From positions 4,661,501-4,725,500 of the forward strand of contig NZ_CP104040.1 of the NCBI RefSeq assembly GCF_025152745.1: a stretch of 64,000 nucleotides of DNA. Direction: 5' to 3'. Positions 36,925-45,734 of the stretch are shown here, one piece after another. Positions within the stretch are counted from its first letter, which is position 1. Every line of letters starts with the position of its first letter. The translations under genes were made by a program, and so were the position numbers. The notes beneath the pieces are model-generated. The model was not told the DNA's origin. It saw only the letters and a list, made by a program, of their open reading frames with translations, and did not search any database. The DNA comes from Rhizobium sp. WSM4643. GTDB lineage: Bacteria > Pseudomonadota > Alphaproteobacteria > Rhizobiales > Rhizobiaceae.

Positions 36925-37018
36925 TCTTCGTCCGCCACACTAGGATCCGTTCGTTGATTTTCCGTTTCAGCCTGACACGACGATTTTAACGAATGGTCGA
37001 GAAAGCTCCGAGATATGC

Positions 37019-37429
37019 TCAGGGTGAGGCGGTCGCGGTGGCTGCTTGCTGCGCATGCTGCTCGCAATTCGGCGTGCAGGACAGTACGGAGCGCTCGGTC
37101 TGCCGGTAGACACGCACCGTATTGCCTTCGTCGATCGACACCAGGATGCGTTCGTCGAGGATCGCATTGCCGTCGGCATCGAGAAGCACCAGATTGGTGG
37201 TGCCGAAGCTGCGGCCTGTCAGCACGATGGTCTTGGCGTCGGCAACCGTCGCATCGGCGACCTTGGCATTGCCGACGATCACCTTGCTGACGGGGCGATC
37301 GAGCTTCAGCACGCGCGCGTGATCCATGTAGACGCGCAGCATGTCATCGTCTGCGGCCGCGGAAACTCCCGAAACACCGAAAGCGGCGATCATGCCGGCA
37401 AAGAAAATGGTTTTGCCGCTTGATGACAT
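37019..37429 (-). CDS. Solitary secretin N-domain-like periplasmic protein
   Basis: A 136-residue secreted protein with a Sec signal ending near SAAADD and a domain matching the N-terminal pilus-assembly domain of CpaC/RhcC secretins (MLRVYMDHARVLKLDRPVSKVIVGNAKVADATV, DAKTIVLTGRSFGTTNLVLLDADG). No secretin channel domain follows; the tail has SCTPNCEQH, a CxxxC pair, and Gln/Ala. Start 37429 follows AGAGGA. It lies opposite pilA, so it is probably coordinated with the pilus. Compare the same domain within cpaC. Its function is unknown. Confidence 0.75.
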   Translation of the reverse strand: MSSSGKTIFFAGMIAAFGVSGVSAAADDDMLRVYMDHARVLKLDRPVSKVIVGNAKVADATVADAKTIVLTGRSFGTTNLVLLDADGNAILDERILVSIDEGNTVRVYRQTERSVLSCTPNCEQHAQQAATATASP

Positions 37430-37809
37430 TTGGTCCTCTTTCACGATCACAGCGCAATATGCACATAGAATGGAAAAAAATGGTGAACGAAGCCTTAAGC
37501 CCGCCGGTCTGTTCCGGGATGAAGCGTAATGCTCCGATCTGGCACGGTTTCGGGACGGTGCACGCCTCGGTTGGAGACGGAATTTGTGCTATTTCCGGAT
37601 GAATTCAGCAGTTATTCCAAGAATATTGTTAAATATTGAGGTAAGTGCGTAAGAAAATACTGACTCTACAAAGGCCTGTTGTCTCGTTCACGTCTAGTTA
37701 ACTCTTTTCCTTAAGCCGATGGAAACGGCCATTCGCTAGGTTGCAGTCATCCGATCAACGGCAAACAGTTGGCGGACGTGCTGAACATCAACTGGAGTTA
37801 GGAGTTACC
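37430..37809. promoter_or_regulatory. 380-base divergent region upstream of pilA, regulatory
   Basis: No gene was seen. The region carries AT-rich tracts (around 37621-37640, including AATATTGTTAAATATT) and TTAA-N9-TTAA at 37698-37714, a near miss of the CtrA consensus TTAA-N7-TTAA. GGAGTT at 37801 is the ribosome-binding site of pilA. The pilA promoter must lie here, but no confident -35/-10 is given. Confidence 0.45.
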
Positions 37810-37995
37810 ATGACCAAGCTTTTTAGCCGTTTTCTGAAGGACGAATCCGGCGCGACCGCAATCGAATACGGCCTGATCGCCGCTCTCATTTCCGTGGCGC
37901 TCATCACCGGCGCAACGAGCCTCGGCACCAAGATCGGCAACACGTTCGAAGGTTTGAGCACCAAGATGGATAGCGCCACTACGGCGGCCAACTAA
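37810..37995 (+). CDS. pilA: Flp/Fap-type type IVb pilin
   Basis: The major pilin of the Tad pilus. The 61-residue prepilin has a short leader, then the processing site GATAIEYGLIAALISVALI with the essential Glu at +5 and Tyr at +6, followed by the hydrophobic helix and a small tail. This is the Flp family hallmark. ATG 37810 follows GGAGTT. It is followed by two hairpin terminators, which would make pilin mRNA much more abundant than the machinery transcripts. Processing by CpaA (38120) is expected. Confidence 0.95.
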   Translation: MTKLFSRFLKDESGATAIEYGLIAALISVALITGATSLGTKIGNTFEGLSTKMDSATTAAN

Positions 37996-37998
37996 GCG

Positions 37999-38025
37999 AG
38001 GTGCCGCGAGGCGGCACCTTCCTCA
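37999..38025 (+). terminator. Terminator after pilA, hairpin 1
   Basis: AGGTGCCGC (37999-38007) and GCGGCACCT (38011-38019) form a 9-bp stem with a three-base loop, followed by the modestly T-rich TCCTCATT. It lies just after the pilA stop. Confidence 0.6.
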
Positions 38026-38060
38026 TTCTGGCCGGTCTGACCTGGCTGGTCGATCGAGCG

Positions 38061-38092
38061 GGCTCACGCGCTGGAATGGCCGTGAGCCTTTT
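38061..38092 (+). terminator. Terminator after pilA, hairpin 2
   Basis: GGCTCACG (38061-38068) and CGTGAGCC (38081-38088) form an 8-bp stem with a 12-base loop, followed by TTTT. It is the second stacked hairpin between pilA and cpaA and leaves only 27 bases before the cpaA start. Confidence 0.65.
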
Positions 38093-38119
38093 CGCATCCT
38101 ATTAAGATCGGGTATACGC

Positions 38120-38632
38120 ATGATCGCAGCTGCAGTCTTTGTAATACTGCCACTCTGCCTCGCCATCGCGGCCTTTTCGGATCTCTTCACCATGACGATC
38201 CCGAACCGCATTTCCCTGATCCTTGTTTTCTCTTTCCTCGCACTGGCGCCGTTCTCGGGCCTCGGCCTGCAGGCAATCGGTATGCATCTTGCCGCCGGCG
38301 CGATCGTCTTTGCCGCATGCTTTGCCCTTTTTGCCTTCAATGTGATGGGCGGCGGCGACGCCAAGCTGCTGAGCGCCACAGCGCTCTGGTTCGGTCTGAA
38401 TCAATCCCTTGCATTCCTGATGACCGACGTCGCAGCGGTCGGCGGCCTCGTCACCTTGTTGATCCTGCTGGTGAGAACGCAAACGAACACGATCCTCGCC
38501 ATCGGGCTGCCGGTGCCGAACTCTTTGCTGCTCGCCAAGAAGATCCCCTATGGCATCGCGATCGCGATCGGCGGTTTCATGGCCTTCCCTTCCTCGCCGC
38601 TTTTTCTCGCCGCACTGGAAAGCCTGAAATAA
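38120..38632 (+). CDS. cpaA: CpaA/TadV prepilin peptidase
   Basis: CpaA removes the leader from pilin and pseudopilins in the inner membrane. The 170-residue protein has several membrane helices and the two active-site aspartates of the aspartic prepilin peptidases, in FSDLFTMTIPNRIS near residue 20 and in MGGGDAKLLSA near residue 79. It has no cytosolic N-terminal methylase domain, as is usual for TadV. It lies downstream of the stacked terminators, so its transcription either needs read-through or an unseen promoter. Confidence 0.93.
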   Translation: MIAAAVFVILPLCLAIAAFSDLFTMTIPNRISLILVFSFLALAPFSGLGLQAIGMHLAAGAIVFAACFALFAFNVMGGGDAKLLSATALWFGLNQSLAFLMTDVAAVGGLVTLLILLVRTQTNTILAIGLPVPNSLLLAKKIPYGIAIAIGGFMAFPSSPLFLAALESLK

Positions 38633-38639
38633 CGGCATT

Positions 38640-38655
38640 TTAAATGCCCGTTAAC
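38640..38655 (+). promoter_or_regulatory. Candidate CtrA site upstream of cpaBCDEF-tadBC
   Basis: TTAA (38640-38643), ATGCCCG, TTAAC (38651-38655) matches the CtrA consensus TTAA-N7-TTAAC exactly. It lies about 90 bases before cpaB, and the overlapping GGCATTT-T-AAATGCC dyad may also end the cpaA transcript. In Caulobacter the pilus genes are cell-cycle regulated by CtrA. Binding here is inference. Confidence 0.6.
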
Positions 38656-38742
38656 TTAAAATGTAAGCGTTCTATTAACCATAATTACACCAATTGCTGA
38701 GCATTCTACAGGGCGAACATATCGTGCCCTGAGGAATGATCG

Positions 38743-39558
38743 ATGAAACCGGCCCGCCTTATAATCCTAGCTGTCGCCGTGGTGGCAGCCGGCCTCGCCG
38801 GCCTCCTGGCAATGCGCATGGCGGGCAGCGGCGGTGTCGTCACCCAGGTCCGCTCGGTCGTCGAGAAGGAACCGACCGTCAACGTCCTCGTTTCGAGCGC
38901 CAATCTGCCGGTCGGCGCAAGGCTGGACGACAAATTGGTGCACTGGATGGCCTGGCCGCAGGGCGGCGTCGTCCAGGGCCTCATCACCGAAGCCGACAAG
39001 CCGGATGCGATCAAGGATCTGCAGGGCGCCGTCGTGCGTCTGCCGATCTTCGAGGGCGAACCGATCCGGCCGGAAAAGCTCGCCGATTCCAGCAGCCGCA
39101 TCCTCTCCTCGCTGTTGCCGGCCGGCAAGCGTGCCGTCGCGACCGAGATATCGGTGGCAACAGGTGCCGGCGGTTTCATCCTGCCGAATGACCGCGTCGA
39201 TGTCATCATGGTCCGCAAGGGCACCGAAGCCGCCAAGCTCATTACCGAAACCGTACTGAGCAATGTTCGCGTTCTCGCCATCGACCAACAGATACAGGAA
39301 AAGGACGACGGCTCGAAATCGGTGGTCGGCACGACCGCGACGCTCGAGCTCACCCCTGATCAAACGAAGGTTCTCGCTGTCGCCCAGCAGATGGCGGACC
39401 GGCTGTCGCTCGCGCTGCGCTCGGTCGCCGATGCGCAGGAGCAGGATACAAGTGCCGCCGACTATCTGCTGAGCGGTGACAACGGCAGTGCGATCATCCA
39501 AGTCATCAAATCGGGCGCCATCGTCACGGATGCCAGCGCAGCACCGAAGGCGGAGTAA
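38743..39558 (+). CDS. cpaB: CpaB/RcpC pilus assembly protein
   Basis: CpaB is a membrane-anchored periplasmic component of Tad pilus assembly. The 271-residue protein has an N-terminal helix (LIILAVAVVAAGLAGLLAM), an SAF-like domain with VLVSSANLPVGARLDDKLVHW, and the RcpC segment (ISVATGAGGFILPNDRVDVI) later in the sequence, followed by TVLSNVRVLAID. It begins the cpaB-tadC cluster after the candidate CtrA site, six bases plus a start ahead of cpaC. Confidence 0.93.
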   Translation: MKPARLIILAVAVVAAGLAGLLAMRMAGSGGVVTQVRSVVEKEPTVNVLVSSANLPVGARLDDKLVHWMAWPQGGVVQGLITEADKPDAIKDLQGAVVRLPIFEGEPIRPEKLADSSSRILSSLLPAGKRAVATEISVATGAGGFILPNDRVDVIMVRKGTEAAKLITETVLSNVRVLAIDQQIQEKDDGSKSVVGTTATLELTPDQTKVLAVAQQMADRLSLALRSVADAQEQDTSAADYLLSGDNGSAIIQVIKSGAIVTDASAAPKAE

Positions 39559-39570
39559 GAGAACGTGCAC

Positions 39571-41070
39571 ATGGGCAATTCAACGCGGCGCGCCGGACCT
39601 CTCCTGACAGGCTGCCTTTGGCTGGCAATCGGCGTCGCCGGTATCGTTCCGACCTCTTTCTCCCCGCTTCTCGGCGCAGGCGAGGCGCACGCCGATTCCG
39701 ATAGCCTGGTCCGGATCTCTCAGACTGGCCCCAATGCCCATCGCCGGTTGAAGCTCGGGCTCAACAAGGCCGTCGTCGTCGATCTGCCGGACGACGCGCA
39801 CGATATCCTCGTCTCCGATCCGACCATGGCCGATGCCGTGACCCGTACCTCGCGGCGCATCTACCTGTTCGGCAAGAAGGTCGGCCAGACCAATATCTTC
39901 GTGTTCGGTGCCGGTGGACAGGAGATCGTCAATCTCGACATCGAGATCGAACGCGACGTCTCCGGCCTCGAAGTCAATCTCCGCCGCTTCATTCCGGACT
40001 CCAACATCAACGTCGAAATCGTCTCCGACAACATCGTGCTGACCGGCACCGTGCGCACGCCGCAGGACGCCACGCAGGCGGCCGATCTGGCGCAGGTCTT
40101 CCTGAAGGGCGGCGAGGCGACGACCAGAACCGAGACCGCATCCGGCACCGGCGGCGATAGCTCGGTGGCGCTCTTTGCCGAAAACCGTCAGGCCTCGCAG
40201 GTCGTCAATCTTCTGCAGATCGAGGGCGAGGACCAGGTCACTCTCAAGGTGACGATCGCCGAGGTCCGGCGCGAAGTGCTGAAGCAGCTTGGCTTCGACA
40301 ACCTCGTTTCCAATTCCTCCGGCATAACGGTCGCCCAGCTCGGCAGTCCCAGTGCCGACAGTGCCACATCGACGGTTGGCGGCGGTCTGGCGGCGCTCTT
40401 CAAGAGCTCGATCGGCAAATACGACATTTCGACGTATCTCAACGCGCTGGAGCAGGCCAAGGTCGTCAAGACGCTCGCCGAGCCGACGCTGACGGCGATA
40501 TCGGGTCAGGCCGCGACCTTCAATTCCGGCGGCCAGCAGCTCTATTCGACGACCGACAGCAACGGCAACGTCACTGTCGTGCCGTTTAACTATGGTATCA
40601 ACCTCGCCTTCAAGCCGGTCGTGCTGTCATCGGGACGCATCAGCCTGCAGATCAAGACCAATGTCTCCGAACCGGTGGCCGGCAGCGGCAACGCCACCTA
40701 TCAGCGCCGTTCGGCGGAGACCTCGGTGGAGCTGCCCTCGGGCGGTTCGATCGCGCTCGCCGGCCTTATCCGCGACAACGTTTCCCAGACGATGGGCGGC
40801 ACGCCCGGCGTCTCGAAGATCCCGCTGCTCGGCACGCTCTTCCGCCAGAAGGGTTTCGAGCGCCAGGAAACCGAACTCGTCATCATCGCAACGCCCTATC
40901 TGGTGCGTCCGGTGGCGCGCAATCAGCTCAACCGCCCGGACGATAATTTCAGCCCCGAAAACGATGGCGCAACCTTCTTCCTCAACCGTGTCAACAAGGT
41001 CTATGGCCGCCGCGAGGCGCCCGTCGCCGACGCGCAGTTCCACGGCTCGATCGGGTTCATCTACAAATGA
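39571..41070 (+). CDS. cpaC: CpaC/RcpA outer-membrane secretin of the Tad pilus
   Basis: The secretin forms the outer-membrane exit pore. The 499-residue protein carries a signal region ending near AGEAHADS, the pilus N-terminal domain (LKLGLNKAVVVDLPDDAHDILVSDPTMADAV), a BON-like section (NINVEIVSDNIVLTGTV), and the C-terminal secretin beta-domain (LPSGGSIALAGLIRDNV, GTPGVSKIPLLGTLFR). GTG at 39565 and ATG at 39571 are possible starts; the ATG was used. It overlaps cpaD by four bases. Confidence 0.94.
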   Translation: MGNSTRRAGPLLTGCLWLAIGVAGIVPTSFSPLLGAGEAHADSDSLVRISQTGPNAHRRLKLGLNKAVVVDLPDDAHDILVSDPTMADAVTRTSRRIYLFGKKVGQTNIFVFGAGGQEIVNLDIEIERDVSGLEVNLRRFIPDSNINVEIVSDNIVLTGTVRTPQDATQAADLAQVFLKGGEATTRTETASGTGGDSSVALFAENRQASQVVNLLQIEGEDQVTLKVTIAEVRREVLKQLGFDNLVSNSSGITVAQLGSPSADSATSTVGGGLAALFKSSIGKYDISTYLNALEQAKVVKTLAEPTLTAISGQAATFNSGGQQLYSTTDSNGNVTVVPFNYGINLAFKPVVLSSGRISLQIKTNVSEPVAGSGNATYQRRSAETSVELPSGGSIALAGLIRDNVSQTMGGTPGVSKIPLLGTLFRQKGFERQETELVIIATPYLVRPVARNQLNRPDDNFSPENDGATFFLNRVNKVYGRREAPVADAQFHGSIGFIYK

Positions 41071-41825
41071 GCGGGGCACGATCGGCAGCAATGGCAGGAA
41101 ACAGAGATCAGGCGATGGCCCATATGATTGCTACAACTCCCCGCTTCGGAATCTCGAAGGCGCTTTTTGCGATGGCCGCCATGTCGATGACCGTCCTTTC
41201 CGGATGCGCCGGCCCGCATGACCAGCTGACGACCGGCGGTATTCCGGACGATTACCGCGCCCGTCATCCGATCATCGTGACGGAGGCGGAGCAGACGGTT
41301 GACATACCCGTCGCCTCCACCGACCGCCGCCTGACCATCGCCCAGCGAGACCTCATCCGCGGTTTTGCCACAAACTACATCTCGCGCGCCTCAGGCCCTG
41401 TTTACGTGCTGTCGCCGCAAGGGTCGCCCAATTCGGCAGCAGCCTATCAACTGCGCAATCAGGTCCGTGCCGAGCTGGTGTCGCGGGGGATCGCAAGCTC
41501 GAAAATCGTCAATACATCCTATGCCGCCGCCGGGCCCCGCGATGCGGCGCCGATCCGGCTGAGCTTTACCGGCACCACCGCGATCACCACGCAATGCGGC
41601 CAGTGGCCGAAGGACATCTCGAACGATTTGACCAACCAGAATTACTATAATTTCGGCTGCGCCTCGCAAAACAACCTTGCCGCCCAGATCGCCAATCCTG
41701 AGGATCTGGTGGCGCCCCGTGGCATGACCCCGATCGACGCGCAGCGGCGCAACAACGCCATCCAGGAATACCGCACGACGACATCGACGATCGAAGATGT
41801 CGCCGGCAGCGACAGTAGCTTCTAA
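41067..41825 (+). CDS. cpaD: CpaD pilus lipoprotein
   Basis: CpaD is an outer-membrane or periplasmic lipoprotein that helps the secretin. The 252-residue protein has a signal followed by the lipobox-like LSGC near residue 46, then the characteristic region IPDDYRARHPIIVTEAEQTVDIPV, and GCASQNNLAAQIANPEDLVAPRGMTP, the CpaD hallmark, in the C-terminal third. The start overlaps cpaC by four bases; ATG 41115 (MAHMIATT) is an alternative that shortens the leader to a more normal signal peptide. Confidence 0.93.
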   Translation: MSGARSAAMAGNRDQAMAHMIATTPRFGISKALFAMAAMSMTVLSGCAGPHDQLTTGGIPDDYRARHPIIVTEAEQTVDIPVASTDRRLTIAQRDLIRGFATNYISRASGPVYVLSPQGSPNSAAAYQLRNQVRAELVSRGIASSKIVNTSYAAAGPRDAAPIRLSFTGTTAITTQCGQWPKDISNDLTNQNYYNFGCASQNNLAAQIANPEDLVAPRGMTPIDAQRRNNAIQEYRTTTSTIEDVAGSDSSF

Positions 41826-41839
41826 GGCGGAACGGCACG

Positions 41840-43117
41840 ATGAGCGCGATCGAATACGAAATCAGGAATCCCAGCGAGCTTCGCAACGCCGACGAGGCGG
41901 TGCGCATGGCGGATCTGGAAAACATGCGGCCGCTGCCGCGCATCTCCGTCCATGCCTTCTGCGAGAGCGAAGCCCTGCAGCATGTCATGGAACGCTGCGC
42001 CAATGATCGGCGCGTGGCGAAGGTCAGCATGCGCATCACCAGCGGCGGCACCGCCGCTGCCGCCAATATGTTTTCCGGCGCCCCGACACCGAACCTCATC
42101 ATCCTCGAGACCAAGGCGAATGCCGCAAACCTGCTCGCCGAACTTGCGCCGCTCGCCGCGGTCTGCGATCCGACGACCAAAGTCGTCATTATCGGATATT
42201 ACAACGATATCGGGCTTTATCGCGAGCTCATCCGCAACGGCATTTCCGAATATATGGTTCAGCCCGTCGCCATGCCCGATATCCTTGCGGCGATGGCTTC
42301 GATCTTCGTCGATCCGGACGCGGAGCCGCTCGGTCGCAGCATCGCCTTCATCGGCTCGAAGGGCGGCACCGGCGCCTCGACCATCGCGCATAATTGCGCT
42401 TTCGGCATTTCCAATCTCTTCTCCACCGAGACGATCCTCGCCGATCTCGACCTGCCCTATGGTACGGCGAACATCGATTTCGACCAGGATCCGGCCCAGG
42501 GCATCGCCGAAGCGGTCTTCGCCCCCGATCGTCTCGACGAGGTCTTCCTCGACCGCCTGCTGACGAAATGTTCCGAGCATCTGTCTTTGCTTGCGGCACC
42601 CTCGCTGCTCGACCGTGCCTATGATTTCGATGGCCAGGCTTTCCAGCCGGTGCTCGATGTTCTGCAGCGCAGCGCGCCCGTCACTGTGCTCGATGTTCCG
42701 CATGTATGGTCGGAATGGACGCGCTCGGTGCTGTCGAGCGTCGACGAGGTGGTCATCGCAGCAGTTCCCGATCTCGCCAATCTGCGCAACGCCAAGAACA
42801 TGCTGGACGCGCTGCGCAAGATGCGGCCGAACGACCGGCCGCCGCATCTCATCCTCAATCAGGTCGGCATGCCGAAACGGCCGGAAATTTCGCCGTCGGA
42901 TTTCTGCGAGCCGCTCGAGATTGAGCCGATCGCGATCATTCCCTTCGACATCAATCTTTTCGGCAACGCCGCCAATAGCGGCCGGATGATTTCTGAAGTC
43001 GACCCGAAGTCGCCGACGGCGGAAACCTTTTCGCAGATATCGCACATCGTCACCGGCCGTGTCGCGATCAGGAAGGCGAAGAAGGGCGGTCTGCTGGGCC
43101 TCCTGAAGCGCAAGTAG
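41840..43117 (+). CDS. cpaE: CpaE/TadZ pilus localisation ATPase
   Basis: CpaE is a MinD/ParA-like ATPase that places the Tad machinery. The 425-residue protein has an N-terminal receiver-like domain (residues about 35-150, lacking a clear phospho-acceptor pocket) and a deviant Walker A, GSKGGTGAST, near residue 173, followed by ETILADLDLPYGTANIDFD. The C-terminal part contains LDVPHVWSEW and VVIAAVPDLANLRNAKN. It ends in a basic tail. A dispersed repeat separates it from cpaF, unlike the tight spacing elsewhere in the cluster. Confidence 0.93.
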   Translation: MSAIEYEIRNPSELRNADEAVRMADLENMRPLPRISVHAFCESEALQHVMERCANDRRVAKVSMRITSGGTAAAANMFSGAPTPNLIILETKANAANLLAELAPLAAVCDPTTKVVIIGYYNDIGLYRELIRNGISEYMVQPVAMPDILAAMASIFVDPDAEPLGRSIAFIGSKGGTGASTIAHNCAFGISNLFSTETILADLDLPYGTANIDFDQDPAQGIAEAVFAPDRLDEVFLDRLLTKCSEHLSLLAAPSLLDRAYDFDGQAFQPVLDVLQRSAPVTVLDVPHVWSEWTRSVLSSVDEVVIAAVPDLANLRNAKNMLDALRKMRPNDRPPHLILNQVGMPKRPEISPSDFCEPLEIEPIAIIPFDINLFGNAANSGRMISEVDPKSPTAETFSQISHIVTGRVAIRKAKKGGLLGLLKRK

Positions 43118-43122
43118 ACGAT

Positions 43123-43223
43123 GAGCAATTCCAGCAAAACTGTGCAGCGGTTTGCGTTCGCAATTGCGTGAAAACAATGAGATAGCGCATTTCCGTGACT
43201 CGGAGAGATCGGGAAATGCTCTA
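43123..43223. repeat. Rhizobial mosaic palindromic repeat, copy 2, inside the cpa cluster
   Basis: This is a diverged copy of the 4081-4182 unit in the same orientation: GAGCAATTCCAGCAAAA, then the GCAATTGCGTGAAAACAA block, then GCATTTCC ... GGAAATGCTCTA. The second stem is imperfect here. It lies in the 131-base gap between cpaE and cpaF. Confidence 0.8.
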
Positions 43224-43248
43224 GAACGAGCAGATTGGATCGAGTGGC

Positions 43249-44706
43249 ATGTTTGGAAAACGCGGAAACGAAGGTTCCGGAAAGGTCGGAGGAGCGATTG
43301 CTCCACCGCCGCCGGCTCTGGCCGCCGCCCCTGCGGCCTCTTCCCCCTCCATTCTGGTCGAACCCTCGCGTGAGCCCGCACGCCAGCAGGTGACGCCGCA
43401 GCGCAAGCGCCCGGCCCGCACGGATGAATATTACGACACCAAGGCGCAGGTCTTTTCCGCGCTGATCGACACGATCGATCTCTCGCAGCTTTCGAAGCTC
43501 GACGGCGAAAGCGCCCGCGAGGAAATCCGCGACATCGTCAACGACATCATCACCATCAAGAACTTTGCGATGTCGATCTCCGAGCAGGAAGAGCTGCTCG
43601 AGGATATCTGCAACGACGTCCTCGGTTACGGCCCGCTGGAGCCGCTGCTGGCGCGCGACGATATTGCCGACATCATGGTCAACGGCGCCGGCCAGACCTT
43701 CATCGAAGTCGGCGGCAAGACGATCGAATCGGAGATCCGCTTCCGCGACAATGCGCAGCTTCTCTCGATCTGCCAGCGCATCGTCAGCCAGGTCGGCCGC
43801 CGTGTCGACGAATCGAGCCCGATCTGCGATGCCCGCTTGCCCGATGGCTCGCGCGTCAACGTGATCGCGCCGCCGCTGTCGATCGACGGGCCGGCGCTCA
43901 CCATCCGCAAGTTCAAGAAGGACAAGCTGACTCTCGATCAGCTCGTCCGATTCGGCGCGATCACGCCGGAAGGCGCAACCGTGCTGCAGATCATCGGGCG
44001 TGTGCGCTGCAACGTCGTCATTTCAGGCGGCACCGGCTCGGGCAAGACGACGCTTCTGAACTGCCTCACCAATTATATCGACAGGGACGAGCGCGTCATC
44101 ACCTGCGAGGATACGGCCGAACTGCAGCTGCAGCAGCCGCACGTCGTGCGTCTCGAAACGCGCCCGCCGAATATCGAAGGCGAGGGCGAGATCACCATGC
44201 GCGATCTCGTCAAGAACTGCCTGCGTATGCGTCCCGAGCGCATCATCGTCGGCGAAGTGCGCGGACCGGAGGTCTTCGACCTGCTGCAGGCGATGAATAC
44301 CGGTCACGACGGCTCGATGGGCACGATCCACGCCAATACGCCGCGCGAATGCCTGAGCCGTATCGAATCGATGATCGCCATGGGCGGCTTCACTCTACCG
44401 GCAAAGACGGTGCGTGAGATCATTTCCAGCTCGGTCGACGTCGTCATTCAGGCGGCGCGCCTTCGCGACGGTTCGCGCCGCATTACCCAGATCACCGAGG
44501 TGATCGGCATGGAAGGCGACGTCATCATCACCCAGGACCTGATGCGCTACGAGATCGAAGGCGAGGATGCGAACGGCCGCCTGGTCGGCCGGCACATGTC
44601 GACCGGCGTCGGAAAGCCGCATTTCTGGGATCGCGCCCGCTACTTCAACGAGGAAAAGCGTCTTGCCGCCGCCCTCGACGCGATGGAAGCGAAAACGAAG
44701 GAATAG
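43249..44706 (+). CDS. cpaF: CpaF/TadA secretion ATPase
   Basis: CpaF is the hexameric secretion ATPase that powers pilus assembly. The 485-residue protein has a Pro/Ala-rich N-terminal linker of about 60 residues, an N-terminal domain ([21 protein letters not shown]), Walker [10 protein letters not shown] near residue 265, the aspartate box [17 protein letters not shown], and Walker B region with [19 protein letters not shown]. All VirB11-like motifs appear intact. It starts after the repeat and is followed six bases later by tadB. Confidence 0.96.
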   Translation: MFGKRGNEGSGKVGGAIAPPPPALAAAPAASSPSILVEPSREPARQQVTPQRKRPARTDEYYDTKAQVFSALIDTIDLSQLSKLDGESAREEIRDIVNDIITIKNFAMSISEQEELLEDICNDVLGYGPLEPLLARDDIADIMVNGAGQTFIEVGGKTIESEIRFRDNAQLLSICQRIVSQVGRRVDESSPICDARLPDGSRVNVIAPPLSIDGPALTIRKFKKDKLTLDQLVRFGAITPEGATVLQIIGRVRCNVVISGGTGSGKTTLLNCLTNYIDRDERVITCEDTAELQLQQPHVVRLETRPPNIEGEGEITMRDLVKNCLRMRPERIIVGEVRGPEVFDLLQAMNTGHDGSMGTIHANTPRECLSRIESMIAMGGFTLPAKTVREIISSSVDVVIQAARLRDGSRRITQITEVIGMEGDVIITQDLMRYEIEGEDANGRLVGRHMSTGVGKPHFWDRARYFNEEKRLAAALDAMEAKTKE

Positions 44707-44711
44707 GCGAG

Positions 44712-45719
44712 ATGTTCGGATTCGATCCCATAGTGCTGGCAATCGTCGCCCTCGCCGCCGTCTCCGCGGCGGCGGTTGCCTATGCCCTGTTGTTTTCGAA
44801 GATCGAAGCCGACAAGAAATCGGCAAGCCGCATCAATCGCGTCAAATCGGCCGAAAGCGACCGGGTCAATGTCAAGGCTGCCCGTGACCGGGTGCAGGAG
44901 TTGTCGAAGCGCCGCAAATCGGTGCAGGACAACTTGAAGGATCTGGAAAAGCGCCAGCACGAAAAGACCAAAAAGACCCTGTCGATGAAATCCCGGCTGG
45001 TGCAGGCCGGCCTGACGATCACACCGGCGAAATTCTATCTCTTCAGCGCCATCTTCGCCTTGGTGCTGCTGCTCGTGGCCTTCGTCGTCGGTGCGTCGTT
45101 GATGGTCATGGTCGGTATCGCCGTCGTCGCCGGTCTCGGCTTGCCGCGCTGGGTCCTCGGCTTTCTGATCAAGCGCCGCCAGACCAAGTTTTTGAACGAA
45201 CTCCCCAATGCGCTTGACGTCATCACCCGCTCGATCAAATCGGGCCTGCCGCTCAACGATGCCATCCGTCTTATCGCCACCGAAGGCACCGAGCCGGTCA
45301 AGAGCGAGTTCCTGCGGGTGATCGAGGCGCAGCAGGTGGGCCTCAGCATTCCCGACGCCTGCGCCCGCATGACGATCCACATGCCGCTCCAGGAAGTCAA
45401 TTTCTTCGCCATCGTCATCGCCATCCAGTCGCAGGCCGGCGGCAATCTGTCGGAAGCGATCGGCAATCTATCCAAGGTGCTGCGCGAACGCAGGAAGATG
45501 AAGGCCAAGGTCCAGGCGCTCTCGATGGAAGCCAAGGCGTCGGCCGTCATCATCGGGGCTCTGCCCTTCATCGTTGCGACCCTCGTCTACATGACGTCGC
45601 CGAACTACATGATGATCCTTTTCACCGATCCGCGCGGCCATCTCATCATGGGTGCCTCGGCGATCTGGATGTCGATCGGCATCTTCGTCATGCGCAACAT
45701 GGTCAATTTTGACATCTAG
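44712..45719 (+). CDS. tadB: TadB inner-membrane platform protein
   Basis: TadB is one of two GspF-like integral membrane proteins that form the assembly platform. The 335-residue protein has an N-terminal anchor (VLAIVALAAVSAAAVAYALL), a charged region of about 80 residues, membrane segments (FYLFSAIFALVLLLVAFVVG), and the T2SSF domain with LPNALDVITRSIKSGLPLNDAI and QSQAGGNLSEAIGNLSKVLRER. It is followed by tadC after 15 bases. Confidence 0.93.
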   Translation: MFGFDPIVLAIVALAAVSAAAVAYALLFSKIEADKKSASRINRVKSAESDRVNVKAARDRVQELSKRRKSVQDNLKDLEKRQHEKTKKTLSMKSRLVQAGLTITPAKFYLFSAIFALVLLLVAFVVGASLMVMVGIAVVAGLGLPRWVLGFLIKRRQTKFLNELPNALDVITRSIKSGLPLNDAIRLIATEGTEPVKSEFLRVIEAQQVGLSIPDACARMTIHMPLQEVNFFAIVIAIQSQAGGNLSEAIGNLSKVLRERRKMKAKVQALSMEAKASAVIIGALPFIVATLVYMTSPNYMMILFTDPRGHLIMGASAIWMSIGIFVMRNMVNFDI

Positions 45720-45734
45720 CCGGAAGGAAGCATC

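Noticed and set aside
37698..37714. TTAA-N9-TTAA upstream of pilA as CtrA site
   Set aside because: Spacing is nine rather than seven bases, so it was not called as a site; recorded as a near miss.
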